From Flavobacterium fluviatile (GTDB lineage Bacteria > Bacteroidota > Bacteroidia > Flavobacteriales > Flavobacteriaceae), in the NCBI RefSeq assembly GCF_010645065.1, contig NZ_JAADZW010000002.1, positions 372,001 through 436,000 of the forward strand: a DNA stretch of 64,000 nucleotides, in the 5' to 3' direction. The stretch's first letter is position 1; the number at the start of each line of letters is the position of its first letter. Below, piece after piece: positions 8,426 to 16,484 of this stretch. Under the pieces are notes generated by a model. That model was given only the letters and a program-made list of their open reading frames with translations, had not been told where the DNA came from and did no database searches. The position numbers and the translations under genes were made by a program.

Positions 8426-8788
8426 TTAGCTCGTATAATCCTTAAAAATGTAAATCCACGCTAATCTTGAGAATCGGAGATTAAAAGAAGTCAGCAGGAT
8501 AATGACAAAGGCAATAATCGGAATGATTCTTAAATCGAATGTGTTTTCAAAGAAAAACTGGGCGATACAATATGTAGTAATTCCCTGAGCTACTGTGAGA
8601 CCATAATTTACATACATGGCGCCAAAGAAAAATCCGGGTTCTTTTTGAAATTTATAGTGACAATGACTGCAGGTTTCATTCATTTTCGGGAAACCAAAAT
8701 TCAGGTAAATATTCTTGTCTTTAAAAACTTTCCCTTTATGACAATGCGGACATTCGTTTTTTAAAATATGGATTAATGAATTTGACAT
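8426..8788 (-). CDS. DUF983 family small membrane protein
   Basis: A 120-residue DUF983 protein. Two zinc-ribbon-like knuckles (ECPHCHKG at about 12-19 and TCSHCHYKF at about 40-48) precede EPGFFFGAMYVNYG and two or three membrane helices (about 58-110). The function of the family is not established. The promoter -7 box TACCTTTG is at 8819-8812. Confidence 0.88.
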   Translation of the reverse strand: MSNSLIHILKNECPHCHKGKVFKDKNIYLNFGFPKMNETCSHCHYKFQKEPGFFFGAMYVNYGLTVAQGITTYCIAQFFFENTFDLRIIPIIAFVIILLTSFNLRFSRLAWIYIFKDYTS

Positions 8789-8811
8789 GACTTTTGTTGT
8801 TTTTATTTAAA

Positions 8812-8819
8812 CAAAGGTA
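8812..8819 (-). promoter_or_regulatory. -7 box of DUF983 gene
   Basis: TACCTTTG on the minus strand, an exact match to TAnnTTTG, 24 bases before the ATG. Confidence 0.65.
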
Positions 8820-9009
8820 AATCAGATTCTTTCAAAACCTTTTTTATATCTTCGCTAGTTGTAGCACAATAAAGACATTTCTAAATTTAATTCTCAAAAA
8901 AATTAAATCCCAAATGCCAAAAAAAAATGCTTCTCCTATTTGGTATCGCTTAGGTCCAAATTCCAAATTTTGAAGGTAATTTTATATCCGTAATAGAAAT
9001 TCTCTGCGT

Positions 9010-9873
9010 ATGAAAAAATATCCGGTTTATAGTGTAGAAAATTTTAGCTGTAATGATATTCATCGTGAATTTTATGTGAATACATTTAAGGAGCATTTAA
9101 AAAGCCATAGTTTTATTGAGGAACCCCATCGGCATGATTCGTATCTGATGGTCTTTTTTACGGATGGTTGCGGAATCCATGAAATCGATTTTGACCGTTT
9201 TGAAATTAAGAAAGGGAGTTTGTTTGTGCTTCAGCCCGGACAGATGCATCATTGGAGTTTATCTGAAGATATTGAAGGCTTTGTGATTATATTTTCGCAG
9301 GAACTTTATAATTTGTATTTCGGTCAGAAAAATATTAATGACTACAACTTTTATCATTCGATTCACAATCGTCCCGAAATGTTTTTTGAAATAGCTGAAA
9401 TGCCTAAGATTTTACCTTATTTCAATCTTTTGATTGAAGAAAACAGCCCGCAGAATAATTTTCAACTGGACAAAATGCTGAATTTACTGGATTGTATTCA
9501 TATCGAAATTTCACGTAAATACAGTGAAACCTATTCACACAAAACGCATTCGTACAATATTAAAATAAATGCCTTTGAAAAGCTTTTGGAAGAGCATTTT
9601 AAAAAAGAAAAACTACCGTCTTTTTATGCCGAAAAACTAAGCATCACTCTGAAACACCTCAACCGGATTTGTAATGAAATTTTACAAAAAACAGCCACAG
9701 AAGTTATTATGGATAGGGTAATTCTTGAAATCAAACGAATGTTAACCGATAAACAACTGGCTGTAAACGAAGTCGCATCGGCTATTGGATATGAAGATTA
9801 CTCTTATTTTTCAAGGGTTTTCAAAAAACAGACAGGGGTTTCTCCGACAGCTTTTCGGGAATCGAAAAAATAA
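9010..9873 (+). CDS. AraC-family transcription regulator
   Basis: A 287-residue regulator with an AraC cupin-type sensing domain (about 25-130, HRHDSYLMVFFTDGCGIHEID, then LQPGQMHHW) and a C-terminal double helix-turn-helix (about 185-285, ending GYEDYSYFSRVFKKQTGVSPTAFR). That last segment is the classical AraC signature. It binds an unknown small molecule and most likely activates genes elsewhere, since no divergent target lies next to it. It is a single-gene unit between DUF983 and a repeat. Confidence 0.93.
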   Translation: MKKYPVYSVENFSCNDIHREFYVNTFKEHLKSHSFIEEPHRHDSYLMVFFTDGCGIHEIDFDRFEIKKGSLFVLQPGQMHHWSLSEDIEGFVIIFSQELYNLYFGQKNINDYNFYHSIHNRPEMFFEIAEMPKILPYFNLLIEENSPQNNFQLDKMLNLLDCIHIEISRKYSETYSHKTHSYNIKINAFEKLLEEHFKKEKLPSFYAEKLSITLKHLNRICNEILQKTATEVIMDRVILEIKRMLTDKQLAVNEVASAIGYEDYSYFSRVFKKQTGVSPTAFRESKK

Positions 9874-9972
9874 AAAAAATTAAACCATATAAGTTATATA
9901 AGTTCATTTAAAGTTGACTTATCTCTGTTGTAAAGCATTTCAACTTCGCTCAATATATGTTATATCGCTTAT

Positions 9973-10042
9973 CAATGTCAGGCTGAGCGGAGTCGAAGCC
10001 CTCGTTTTCATAAGCCTTCGACTCCGCTCAGGGTGACAATTG
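9973..10042. repeat. Inverted repeat with CTGAGCGGAGTCGAAG arms
   Basis: Left arm GGCTGAGCGGAGTCGAAG and right arm CTTCGACTCCGCTCAGG, extended by imperfect CAATGTCA/TGACAATTG ends. It sits between the convergent AraC and rubredoxin-protein genes, so it may end transcription from both sides. It is related in layout to the repeat at 2085-2184. Confidence 0.75.
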
Positions 10043-10102
10043 TAAAACTAAACCACAAAGTAAAATGAACTTATATACTTATATGGTTTGAAAACACAAC
10101 AG

Positions 10103-11536
10103 TTACGCAGTAACAGTTTCTAAAATTTTAAAGTTGCTTTTAGGTGCATCGCACAGTGAACAGCAATAGGTTTCTGCTAAATCTGTGAATAAAATACCGT
10201 TTGGAATGTTCTGACTCTCGTCGCCGTATTCCGGATTGTATAGTGAAAGGCATTCCTGACATTGGTAAATATCCAGTATAGGTTTTTCTTTTTTCTGATT
10301 ATTTTCGACTGTTTCGGGAACTAAATTTCCTAATTCCTCAAAGTATTTTCGGCTCAGTTCAATTAAAATGGTTGGCAGCTCCAGCTTGTCAATATCCTGA
10401 GAGTGTACAATGTATTCTCTTGTATTTGGGTCGAAATTCTTCGCAAACAAAACATTGTAAGTGTCACGGATTTTAATCGATTCCAGATCTTTAGGCAATT
10501 CATTTTTTTCGATTACAATAGAAGTAAAATAATGCCCGTCACGATTGTATTCAGAGATACCGAAATTTAAACCGTAGGTACTGATGTCAAACTGATCCAG
10601 CGTTCGTACCAGAAAGGTTTTAAGGTTCAGCGCCCATTCCATCGCTACAGGCAAATGCCAGTTCAGTTCTAAAAGGGAATGACGTACATTGATTCCTTTT
10701 TTTCCTAAAAATTTCTCCCATTCCAGTTTTCGGTTTTTCGGTATTCCTTTTACAATAAAGGATTTCCATGGTGTGATACATATTTTACCGATTTTACAGT
10801 CGAAACACAAATCGCACATTTCTCTCAGAAATTCCAAATCATAAAGATTATTTCTCCAGTACAAACCAAGCCAGTACTGATCGATTCCCATCCTGTTCAT
10901 CCCTTCGTAATACGGAAAAGGATAAAAAGGAACATTGAGGGGTTTATCAATCGTTCTGTTGTTAGTATCCAGCGCTTCGGTAACCAGGCTAAAAATCAGG
11001 TCAATTCCGCAGGATTCTTCAGTAGTGACAATGCGCTCTATTTCGTAATAAAACGTCGCAATATCCCAGCTGTAAATCAATACAGGATAGACTTCCATAC
11101 GCTGCCATTTCGGCAAACGAATATATAGATACCAGTAATCTTCATGCTCGGAAGCAATAAAATTGAGGTGTCCTGTAAACAATGGAACCAGCTGCTGCTT
11201 AGGATCGTTGATATTTACTTTAAGCTTTGGCTGATCTTTGAATTGTTCTAATATATATAAAAATTTATTTCCGGTAAGCCAGTTTGTGTTTCTGAAAATA
11301 TCGGTAGAAACATAAGACGAAACAATATTATTGCCACTCTTTTGATCGGGAAAAACAAAATGATGTTTCCCCATTTTCTCTTTCTCTAAAGCCTTAAAGC
11401 CTTTTGGAAAAATAATATCCTGTCTTGAACCAAATGAAATCGAATCCAAACCCTGATCCATTGCCATGTTGACAACTTCTCTGAGTTCTCCCGGCGAAAT
11501 AACGCCTCCTTTTACTATTAATCTCGTTAATTCCAT
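10103..11536 (-). CDS. Rubredoxin-domain protein with SiR/NiR-like fold, nitrate operon
   Basis: A redox protein of 477 residues in the nitrate reductase operon. Near the N terminus, RLIVKGGVISPGELREV...SISFGSRQDIIF matches the ferredoxin-like half-domain pattern of sulfite/nitrite reductases. The middle carries four cysteines, CDLCFDCKIGKIC (about 241-253), a possible iron-sulfur site. The TGCPNxC siroheme motif is absent. The C terminus is a rubredoxin (YQCQECLSLYNPEYGD and CCSLCDAPKSNF) binding one iron. A longer frame starts at 11596, but its extra 20 residues come from a dispersed GAAAC repeat, and the ATG at 11536 has an A-rich leader, so I chose that. A role in passing electrons for nitrate or nitrite reduction is inferred from domains and operon. 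Confidence 0.82.
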   Translation of the reverse strand: MELTRLIVKGGVISPGELREVVNMAMDQGLDSISFGSRQDIIFPKGFKALEKEKMGKHHFVFPDQKSGNNIVSSYVSTDIFRNTNWLTGNKFLYILEQFKDQPKLKVNINDPKQQLVPLFTGHLNFIASEHEDYWYLYIRLPKWQRMEVYPVLIYSWDIATFYYEIERIVTTEESCGIDLIFSLVTEALDTNNRTIDKPLNVPFYPFPYYEGMNRMGIDQYWLGLYWRNNLYDLEFLREMCDLCFDCKIGKICITPWKSFIVKGIPKNRKLEWEKFLGKKGINVRHSLLELNWHLPVAMEWALNLKTFLVRTLDQFDISTYGLNFGISEYNRDGHYFTSIVIEKNELPKDLESIKIRDTYNVLFAKNFDPNTREYIVHSQDIDKLELPTILIELSRKYFEELGNLVPETVENNQKKEKPILDIYQCQECLSLYNPEYGDESQNIPNGILFTDLAETYCCSLCDAPKSNFKILETVTA

Positions 11537-11622
11537 TTTCTTAATTTTGTTTGACGTTTCAGGTTTTTTTAGTTTCAGGTTCTGTACACGTTCCAATAAC
11601 CTGAAACGTGAAACAAAAGAAA

Positions 11623-14600
11623 CTAAACCTTACATTTTGCTAAAATCTCTTTAACCTCTGTTTTGCAGCTTCCGCAGCCTAATCCGGCTCCGGTATTTTT
11701 ACATAAATCAGTAAAATTATTTACACCGCTTTTAATGGTTTCTTCAATATTTCCTGCTCCTACCTGGCTGCAGGAACATACTAATTTTCCGAGAACAGGT
11801 TTTGCATTCGAACTTCCTCTAAGCAATAAATTTCGTTTTTCAGATAATTCGATTTTGCTTTCAATCATGGTTTTGAATTCGGCAAATTCGTTTTTGTCTC
11901 CCATTAAAATAGCACCGACTAATAAATCATTCTTGACGATACACTTTTTGTAATAACGCTGTTTCAGATCAGAGAAAACAATTTCTTCATAGGAATCATC
12001 ATTTTCAGGAATTTCTACTTCACCGATGCTGCACAAATTGATATCTTCCAGTTTAAGGATGTTCATTAAAACAGAACCTTTGTAGTAACTGCTGATATCT
12101 CCTGCAAGAAAGTTGGCCAGAATGTCGGCCTGTTCTTCTGCTGCAGATGTGATTCCGAATAGTCTGTTATTAAATTCGGCTATTTCACCAATGGCATAAA
12201 TATCCGGATTTGAAGATTGTAAATACTGATTTACTTTTACTCCGCGTCCGCAGGAAAGTCCTGTTTCACGTGCAATTTCAATATTTGGAATCGTTCCAAT
12301 GGTGTACACTATTGCATTTGCAGTAATAATTTTTCCACTTTTTAAAGCGATTTCAAGTTCATTTTCGTTGTCGGTTTCAAAAACGGTGCTCACTTCGTTA
12401 TCAAAATAAATCTGGATATCACGAAGCTGTACTTCTTCTGCCAGTAATTTGCTTGAAATTCGGTCCAGCTGTCGTTCCATCAATCGGGAAGCCCTTTGAA
12501 TTATAGTTGTTTTTACTTTTTTATGTTTAAGCGCCGCTGCCAGTTCCAGTCCCAATAAACCTCCGCCTACGATTACAACGTGCTGTTCTTCAGGAGGTAA
12601 ATTAGTATTATCAAGGTGTGCTTTTAAACGATCTGCATCTTCTTTTCGTCTTACAGTAAAGCGTCCCGGTAAATGTAATTGCGCGTTTTCCGGTACAAAA
12701 GGACGGCTTCCTGTAGCCAGAATCAATGAATCGTAAGAGTGTCTGTCGCCATTACTATCTATTATGTTTTTTTCGGCAGCATTAATTTTACCAACAGCCA
12801 CACCGGCATTCATGGTAATTTTCAGTTTATTTAGTGCCTCTCCATCCTTTACCTTTAATAATTGTTCCCAGCTGAATTCGCCCGTCATATACTCAGGGAG
12901 CAATACGCGATTGTAAAACGGATTTATTTCATTAGAAAAAACAATAATTTCATCAGTCGAATTAAATTCACGGTAATTCTGAATGAAACGGAAGGCAGCT
13001 GCTCCCGCACCAACAATGGCAATTTTCCGGAAAGGTTTTACATATTTGTTAATAGCTACTGTAGTATATTTAAAATCCGGCTCTTTTGAAATTGGATCAA
13101 CTAAAGTATTGGTTAGATTATTAGTTCTGTTTAAGTCGTTTTCAAGCTGTTTTCCCCAGTGCATTGGCAGAAAAACTACTTTTTCCCTAATCGAATCGGT
13201 TACTTTTGCTTTTACGCGAACCTCTCCGTTTTTACTGGTTACAGTTACAATGTCCCCATCTTTGATATCGTTTTTAAAAGCATCAATCGGATTTATTTCA
13301 AGTACCGGACTTGGGGTATGTGTCATTAAACGGGAAACTTTTCCGGTTTTGGTCATCGTATGCCATTGGTCACGCACCCTTCCTGTGGTGAGGATAAACG
13401 GAAATTGAGGTGTTGGCTGCTCAGATGTATTTTCAATAGACGTTGGTAAATTAAAAATCGCTTTTTGAGAAGGAGTATAGAATTTTTTATCCGTAAAAAG
13501 ACGAGGAGTTCCCGGGTGTCCATAATCAGGGACAGGCCATTGAAAAGTTCCCTCGGTTTTTAAACGGTTATAATTTAAGAATGAGATATCAATATTGGTG
13601 TTTTTGGTCAGGGCACAATGTTCTTTGTAGATTTCTTCGGCATTATTAAAATTGAAACCGTTAAAATTCATTTTTTTAGCAAAACGAATTAAAATTTCGA
13701 TGTCCGGAAGTGCTTCTCCCGGTGGATTTACTCCTTTTGGCAAGTACGCAATACGGCGCTCAGAGTTGGTCATAGTGCCTTCTTTTTCCAGCCATCCGGC
13801 AGCAGGCAATAATAAATCGGCATATTTGGCTGTATCGGCATTATGCGAAATATCCTGAACCACAACAAATTTGGCATTTTGCAGTGCTTTTTCGGCACGA
13901 CGGGAATCAGGCAAACTTACTAACGGATTGGTGCAGATAATCCAAACTGCTTTCATTTTACCTGATTCCAGTGCTTCGAACATTTCGGTTGCGGTTAAAC
14001 CCGGTTTTTCCGATATTGAATCAACACCCCAAAAATCAGCCACTTCTTTCCTGTGTTCCGGATTCGCCAAATCTTTATGCGCAGCCAGCAAACTGGCCAT
14101 TCCGCCAACTTCTCTTCCTCCCATTGCATTAGGCTGACCTGTCAAAGAAAAAGGCCCTGAACCTGGTTTTCCCACGTGACCTGTCAAAAGTGATAAATTC
14201 AGTAAAGCGGTATTTTTATCTACCCCTACCACGCTCTGATTCAGACCCATTGCCCATAACGAAATAAATCCTTTTGCTTTTCCGATAGTATCTGCAGCAA
14301 GTTTGATGTCGTTTACTGAGATTCCACATAATTTTGAGGCTTTCTCCAGTGAAGTTCCTAAAACTAAATCTTTGTATTGTTTAAAATTTTCAGCATGATT
14401 TTTTACGAAGTCGTGATCTACATATCCTTTTTCGATGATGCGTTTTGCCATCGCATGATATAAAATAATATCAGAACCAGGAATAATCTGCAAATGCAAA
14501 TCGGCGAATGCGGCAGTATCCGTTCTTCTTGGATCTACTACAATGATTTTGACTTTTGGATTATTTTCTTTGTGTTTTTCCAGTCTTCTGAATAAAATAG

Positions 14601-15141
14601 GATGGCACCAGGCAGGATTTGCACCCGTAATTAAAAATGTATCAGCCAACTCGATATCATCATACGAAATTGGCACAGAATCTTCTCCAAATGTTTTTTT
14701 GTAACCCACTACTGCAGAACTCATACACAGCCTGGAATTGGTATCTATATTATTTGTCTTTAAAAAACCTTTTACTAATTTATTGACCAGATAATATTCT
14801 TCGGTTAAACACTGTCCCGAAATATAGAAGCCAACACTATCTGCGCCATGTTTTTTTATAATAGAAGAAAAAACAGCCGCAGCACGATCAATTGCAGTAT
14901 CCCAGCTTACACGCTCTAAAGGATAGGATTTGCTTCCTCTCATTTCCGGATACAAAATCCTGTCAGAAGTATCGTTAACTACATAATGTAGGTTTCTTCC
15001 TTTAGAACACAACATGCCTTTGTTTACAGGATGGTCTTTGTCTCCTTCAACCATTACACCATTTTTCGGATCGTTTGTAACGATAATTCCGCAGCCAACG
15101 CCACAGTAGGAACAGGTAGTTTTGATTTTTGTGTTTTGCAT
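11623..15141 (-). CDS. Fused assimilatory nitrate reductase with NAD(P)H module
   Basis: A 1172-residue three-part fusion. Residues 1 to about 700 are a NasA/NarB-type molybdopterin nitrate reductase, with a [4Fe-4S] motif at C10, C13, C17 and about C45 (CSYCGVGCG...GMLCSKG) and GQPNAMGGREVGG further on. From about 706 an FAD/NAD(P)H module like the N-terminal part of NirB follows (IAIVGAGAAAF, ILATGSRPFVP, VVIVGGGLLGLELA). About 1122-1168 is a BFD-type [2Fe-2S] domain (VCSCSQ...GCGSCK). Electrons would pass from NAD(P)H through FAD and Fe-S to molybdenum, reducing cytoplasmic nitrate to nitrite. In many bacteria these parts are separate NasA and NasB/NasC proteins. The first gene of the minus-strand operon. 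Confidence 0.93.
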   Translation of the reverse strand: MQNTKIKTTCSYCGVGCGIIVTNDPKNGVMVEGDKDHPVNKGMLCSKGRNLHYVVNDTSDRILYPEMRGSKSYPLERVSWDTAIDRAAAVFSSIIKKHGADSVGFYISGQCLTEEYYLVNKLVKGFLKTNNIDTNSRLCMSSAVVGYKKTFGEDSVPISYDDIELADTFLITGANPAWCHPILFRRLEKHKENNPKVKIIVVDPRRTDTAAFADLHLQIIPGSDIILYHAMAKRIIEKGYVDHDFVKNHAENFKQYKDLVLGTSLEKASKLCGISVNDIKLAADTIGKAKGFISLWAMGLNQSVVGVDKNTALLNLSLLTGHVGKPGSGPFSLTGQPNAMGGREVGGMASLLAAHKDLANPEHRKEVADFWGVDSISEKPGLTATEMFEALESGKMKAVWIICTNPLVSLPDSRRAEKALQNAKFVVVQDISHNADTAKYADLLLPAAGWLEKEGTMTNSERRIAYLPKGVNPPGEALPDIEILIRFAKKMNFNGFNFNNAEEIYKEHCALTKNTNIDISFLNYNRLKTEGTFQWPVPDYGHPGTPRLFTDKKFYTPSQKAIFNLPTSIENTSEQPTPQFPFILTTGRVRDQWHTMTKTGKVSRLMTHTPSPVLEINPIDAFKNDIKDGDIVTVTSKNGEVRVKAKVTDSIREKVVFLPMHWGKQLENDLNRTNNLTNTLVDPISKEPDFKYTTVAINKYVKPFRKIAIVGAGAAAFRFIQNYREFNSTDEIIVFSNEINPFYNRVLLPEYMTGEFSWEQLLKVKDGEALNKLKITMNAGVAVGKINAAEKNIIDSNGDRHSYDSLILATGSRPFVPENAQLHLPGRFTVRRKEDADRLKAHLDNTNLPPEEQHVVIVGGGLLGLELAAALKHKKVKTTIIQRASRLMERQLDRISSKLLAEEVQLRDIQIYFDNEVSTVFETDNENELEIALKSGKIITANAIVYTIGTIPNIEIARETGLSCGRGVKVNQYLQSSNPDIYAIGEIAEFNNRLFGITSAAEEQADILANFLAGDISSYYKGSVLMNILKLEDINLCSIGEVEIPENDDSYEEIVFSDLKQRYYKKCIVKNDLLVGAILMGDKNEFAEFKTMIESKIELSEKRNLLLRGSSNAKPVLGKLVCSCSQVGAGNIEETIKSGVNNFTDLCKNTGAGLGCGSCKTEVKEILAKCKV

Positions 15142-15179
15142 CCTGGTAATTTTTAAATATTAAAATTGCTCTCTTTTAA

Positions 15180-15187
15180 CAAAGTTT
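15180..15187 (-). promoter_or_regulatory. Likely -7 box of nitrate reductase operon
   Basis: AAACTTTG on the minus strand, one mismatch from TAnnTTTG, 39 bases before the reductase ATG. The nearest operator pair is centred about 41 bases upstream of it, giving roughly -55 from the start, a usual place for a class I activator. Confidence 0.5.
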
Positions 15188-15220
15188 CAGATAAAGCACT
15201 TATTTAATCACATACAAAAA

Positions 15221-15246
15221 TAAGTATTTTTACGTATAAATACGTA
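15221..15246. promoter_or_regulatory. Triple TACGTA operator between reductase and FNR-like gene
   Basis: Three half-sites, TAAGTA (15221), TACGTA (15231) and TACGTA (15241), each separated by exactly 4 bases. They repeat every 10 bases and lie on one DNA face. Any neighbouring two make the palindrome TACGTA-N4-TACGTA, the spacing used by FNR/CRP dimers. Related sites are at 16433, 26742 and 26795. It can serve both divergent transcription units. Confidence 0.8.
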
Positions 15247-15265
15247 TTTTATTAATTTATTTTTC

Positions 15266-15273
15266 TATTTTTG
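15266..15273 (+). promoter_or_regulatory. -7 box of FNR-like regulator gene
   Basis: TATTTTTG, an exact TAnnTTTG match. The right operator pair (15231-15246) is centred 27.5 bases before it, so about -41.5 from the expected start, the classical class II activator position. This suggests self-activation. Confidence 0.6.
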
Positions 15274-15318
15274 ATTCAAAATAAATAAGGAACGGAAAAT
15301 TCGTTTGTATATAAGGAA

Positions 15319-15380
15319 TTAGTGATTAGTCCTTAATAATTAGATCTGAAAAGATCTACCAAATCAAAGCTAATCACTAA
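15319..15380. repeat. Inverted repeat in leader of FNR-like gene
   Basis: Perfect 11-base arms TTAGTGATTAG (15319-15329) and CTAATCACTAA (15370-15380), with a second hairpin AGATCT-gaaa-AGATCT inside. If transcription starts near 15280, the whole structure lies in the 5' leader, ending 20 bases before the ATG. It may be a dispersed repeat or affect translation. Confidence 0.65.
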
Positions 15381-15400
15381 GTACTAAAAAAAGCTATCCC

Positions 15401-16105
15401 ATGAAAGAAGAACTGGCCATTTGTGATACGTGCTCAAACGAAAACTGTTTCATAAAAAAACACCTCCATCTGGAGCAAATGAAGCAGTATGTTTCAAAAA
15501 AACACAGCTTTGTCTGCAAAAAATCGCATCAGTTTATTATTGAAGGCGCTCCTCTGCAGGGACTTTATTTTATTTGTAAAGGAAAAGTAAAAACTGTAAA
15601 AACAGGTATTAACGGCCGTGAACAGATTGTCCGCTTAACCAAAAACGGAGATACCATCGGATTTCGTGGTTTTGGAACCAGTAAACGTTACCTCATTGGC
15701 GCTTATGCTCTGGAAGATACTGTTTTATGTAATTTCAGTAACGAAACAATGATGGAAATACTTCGAAATGTTCCTGAATTTACCTATGACTTAATGTTGT
15801 TTTATGCCGATGAATTAAACAAAAGCGAAAACAACATTCGAAAAATTGCACACATGAATGTACGTGAACGTGTAATTGATCTACTGCTGTACATTCACAA
15901 AAAGTTTGGCCAAACCAATGGACTGATTGAAATTGAACTTTCCAGAAAAGAAATTGCTGACTTTGCCGGTACTACTGAAGAGCAGGCTATTAGAGTGATT
16001 TCAAGTCTTAAAAAAGAATCCCTTATAAAAACGGTTGGCAAAAGAATTGGCTTGTTGTCTCCTTCCAAACTTCAATCTGAAATAATGGAACATAAGTATT
16101 TTTAA
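15401..16105 (+). CDS. FNR-like Crp-family regulator of nitrate genes
   Basis: A 234-residue Crp/Fnr regulator. N-terminal cysteines C8, C11 and C16 (ICDTCSNENC) plus C110 (TVLCNFSNET, aligned with E. coli FNR C122) match the four ligands of an FNR-type [4Fe-4S] cluster, so oxygen, NO or redox sensing is likely. The winged helix (about 178-205) has recognition residues E194 and R198, equivalent to FNR E209 and R213. The serine between them is Ile197 here, predicting a changed target. That fits the TACGTA-N4-TACGTA palindromes in this region. It lies divergent from the reductase operon and before the importer operon. Binding is an inference. Confidence 0.9.
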   Translation: MKEELAICDTCSNENCFIKKHLHLEQMKQYVSKKHSFVCKKSHQFIIEGAPLQGLYFICKGKVKTVKTGINGREQIVRLTKNGDTIGFRGFGTSKRYLIGAYALEDTVLCNFSNETMMEILRNVPEFTYDLMLFYADELNKSENNIRKIAHMNVRERVIDLLLYIHKKFGQTNGLIEIELSRKEIADFAGTTEEQAIRVISSLKKESLIKTVGKRIGLLSPSKLQSEIMEHKYF

Positions 16106-16484
16106 AAGAATACTGAGCTCTGTCTATCGGAGTGTTTCTTAATTTATTGATTATTTAAGTATTCTTCACTGAACACTTAGATATTTTTCTACGTATATAT
16201 TAAGTTTCTTAGCCCCGCATGCTAAAAAAAACACCTTAAAAACCATTGTTTCTTTCTGTTTTAAAACTATTTTTTTCTAAAAATACGATTATGAGTTAGA
16301 ATTCATAATCTAAAAAGCCTTATTATTCCTGAGAAATTTTGAATTTCATGCGATAACGCAGTATATTAATTGATATTGTAACGTTTTTTTTAGCTGAAAA
16401 AAGAGGTTTGTATATGGTAAAAACATACTACTTAAGTATTAATACGTATGTAAGTTTGCTTCATACTAATCAAAACAAATTATT
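16106..16484 (+). other. Gap and control region before nitrate importer operon
   Basis: No gene seen. A lone TACGTA half-site occurs at 16190-16195, followed off-register by TTAAGT. A full operator and -7 box lie at the right end. The rest is AT-rich without clear structure. Confidence 0.6.
16433..16458 (+). promoter_or_regulatory. TACGTA-type operator and -7 box of importer operon
   Basis: TAAGTA-TTAA-TACGTA (16433-16448) is followed after 2 bases by TAAGTTTG (16451-16458), an exact TAnnTTTG box. The operator abuts the -7 box, a position more typical of repression than activation unless another promoter is used. The ATG lies 26 bases further on. Confidence 0.65.

Noticed and set aside
10103..10270. 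Independent rubredoxin gene
   Set aside because: The rubredoxin codons are in frame with the large upstream domain, with no internal start signal, so this is a domain of one protein.
12983..13408. 141-codon frame opposite the nitrate reductase
   Set aside because: Shadow of the 1172-residue reductase; no independent support.
16190..16205. TACGTA-TATA-TTAAGT as a further operator
   Set aside because: The second half is off by one base from the N4 register and far from any promoter.
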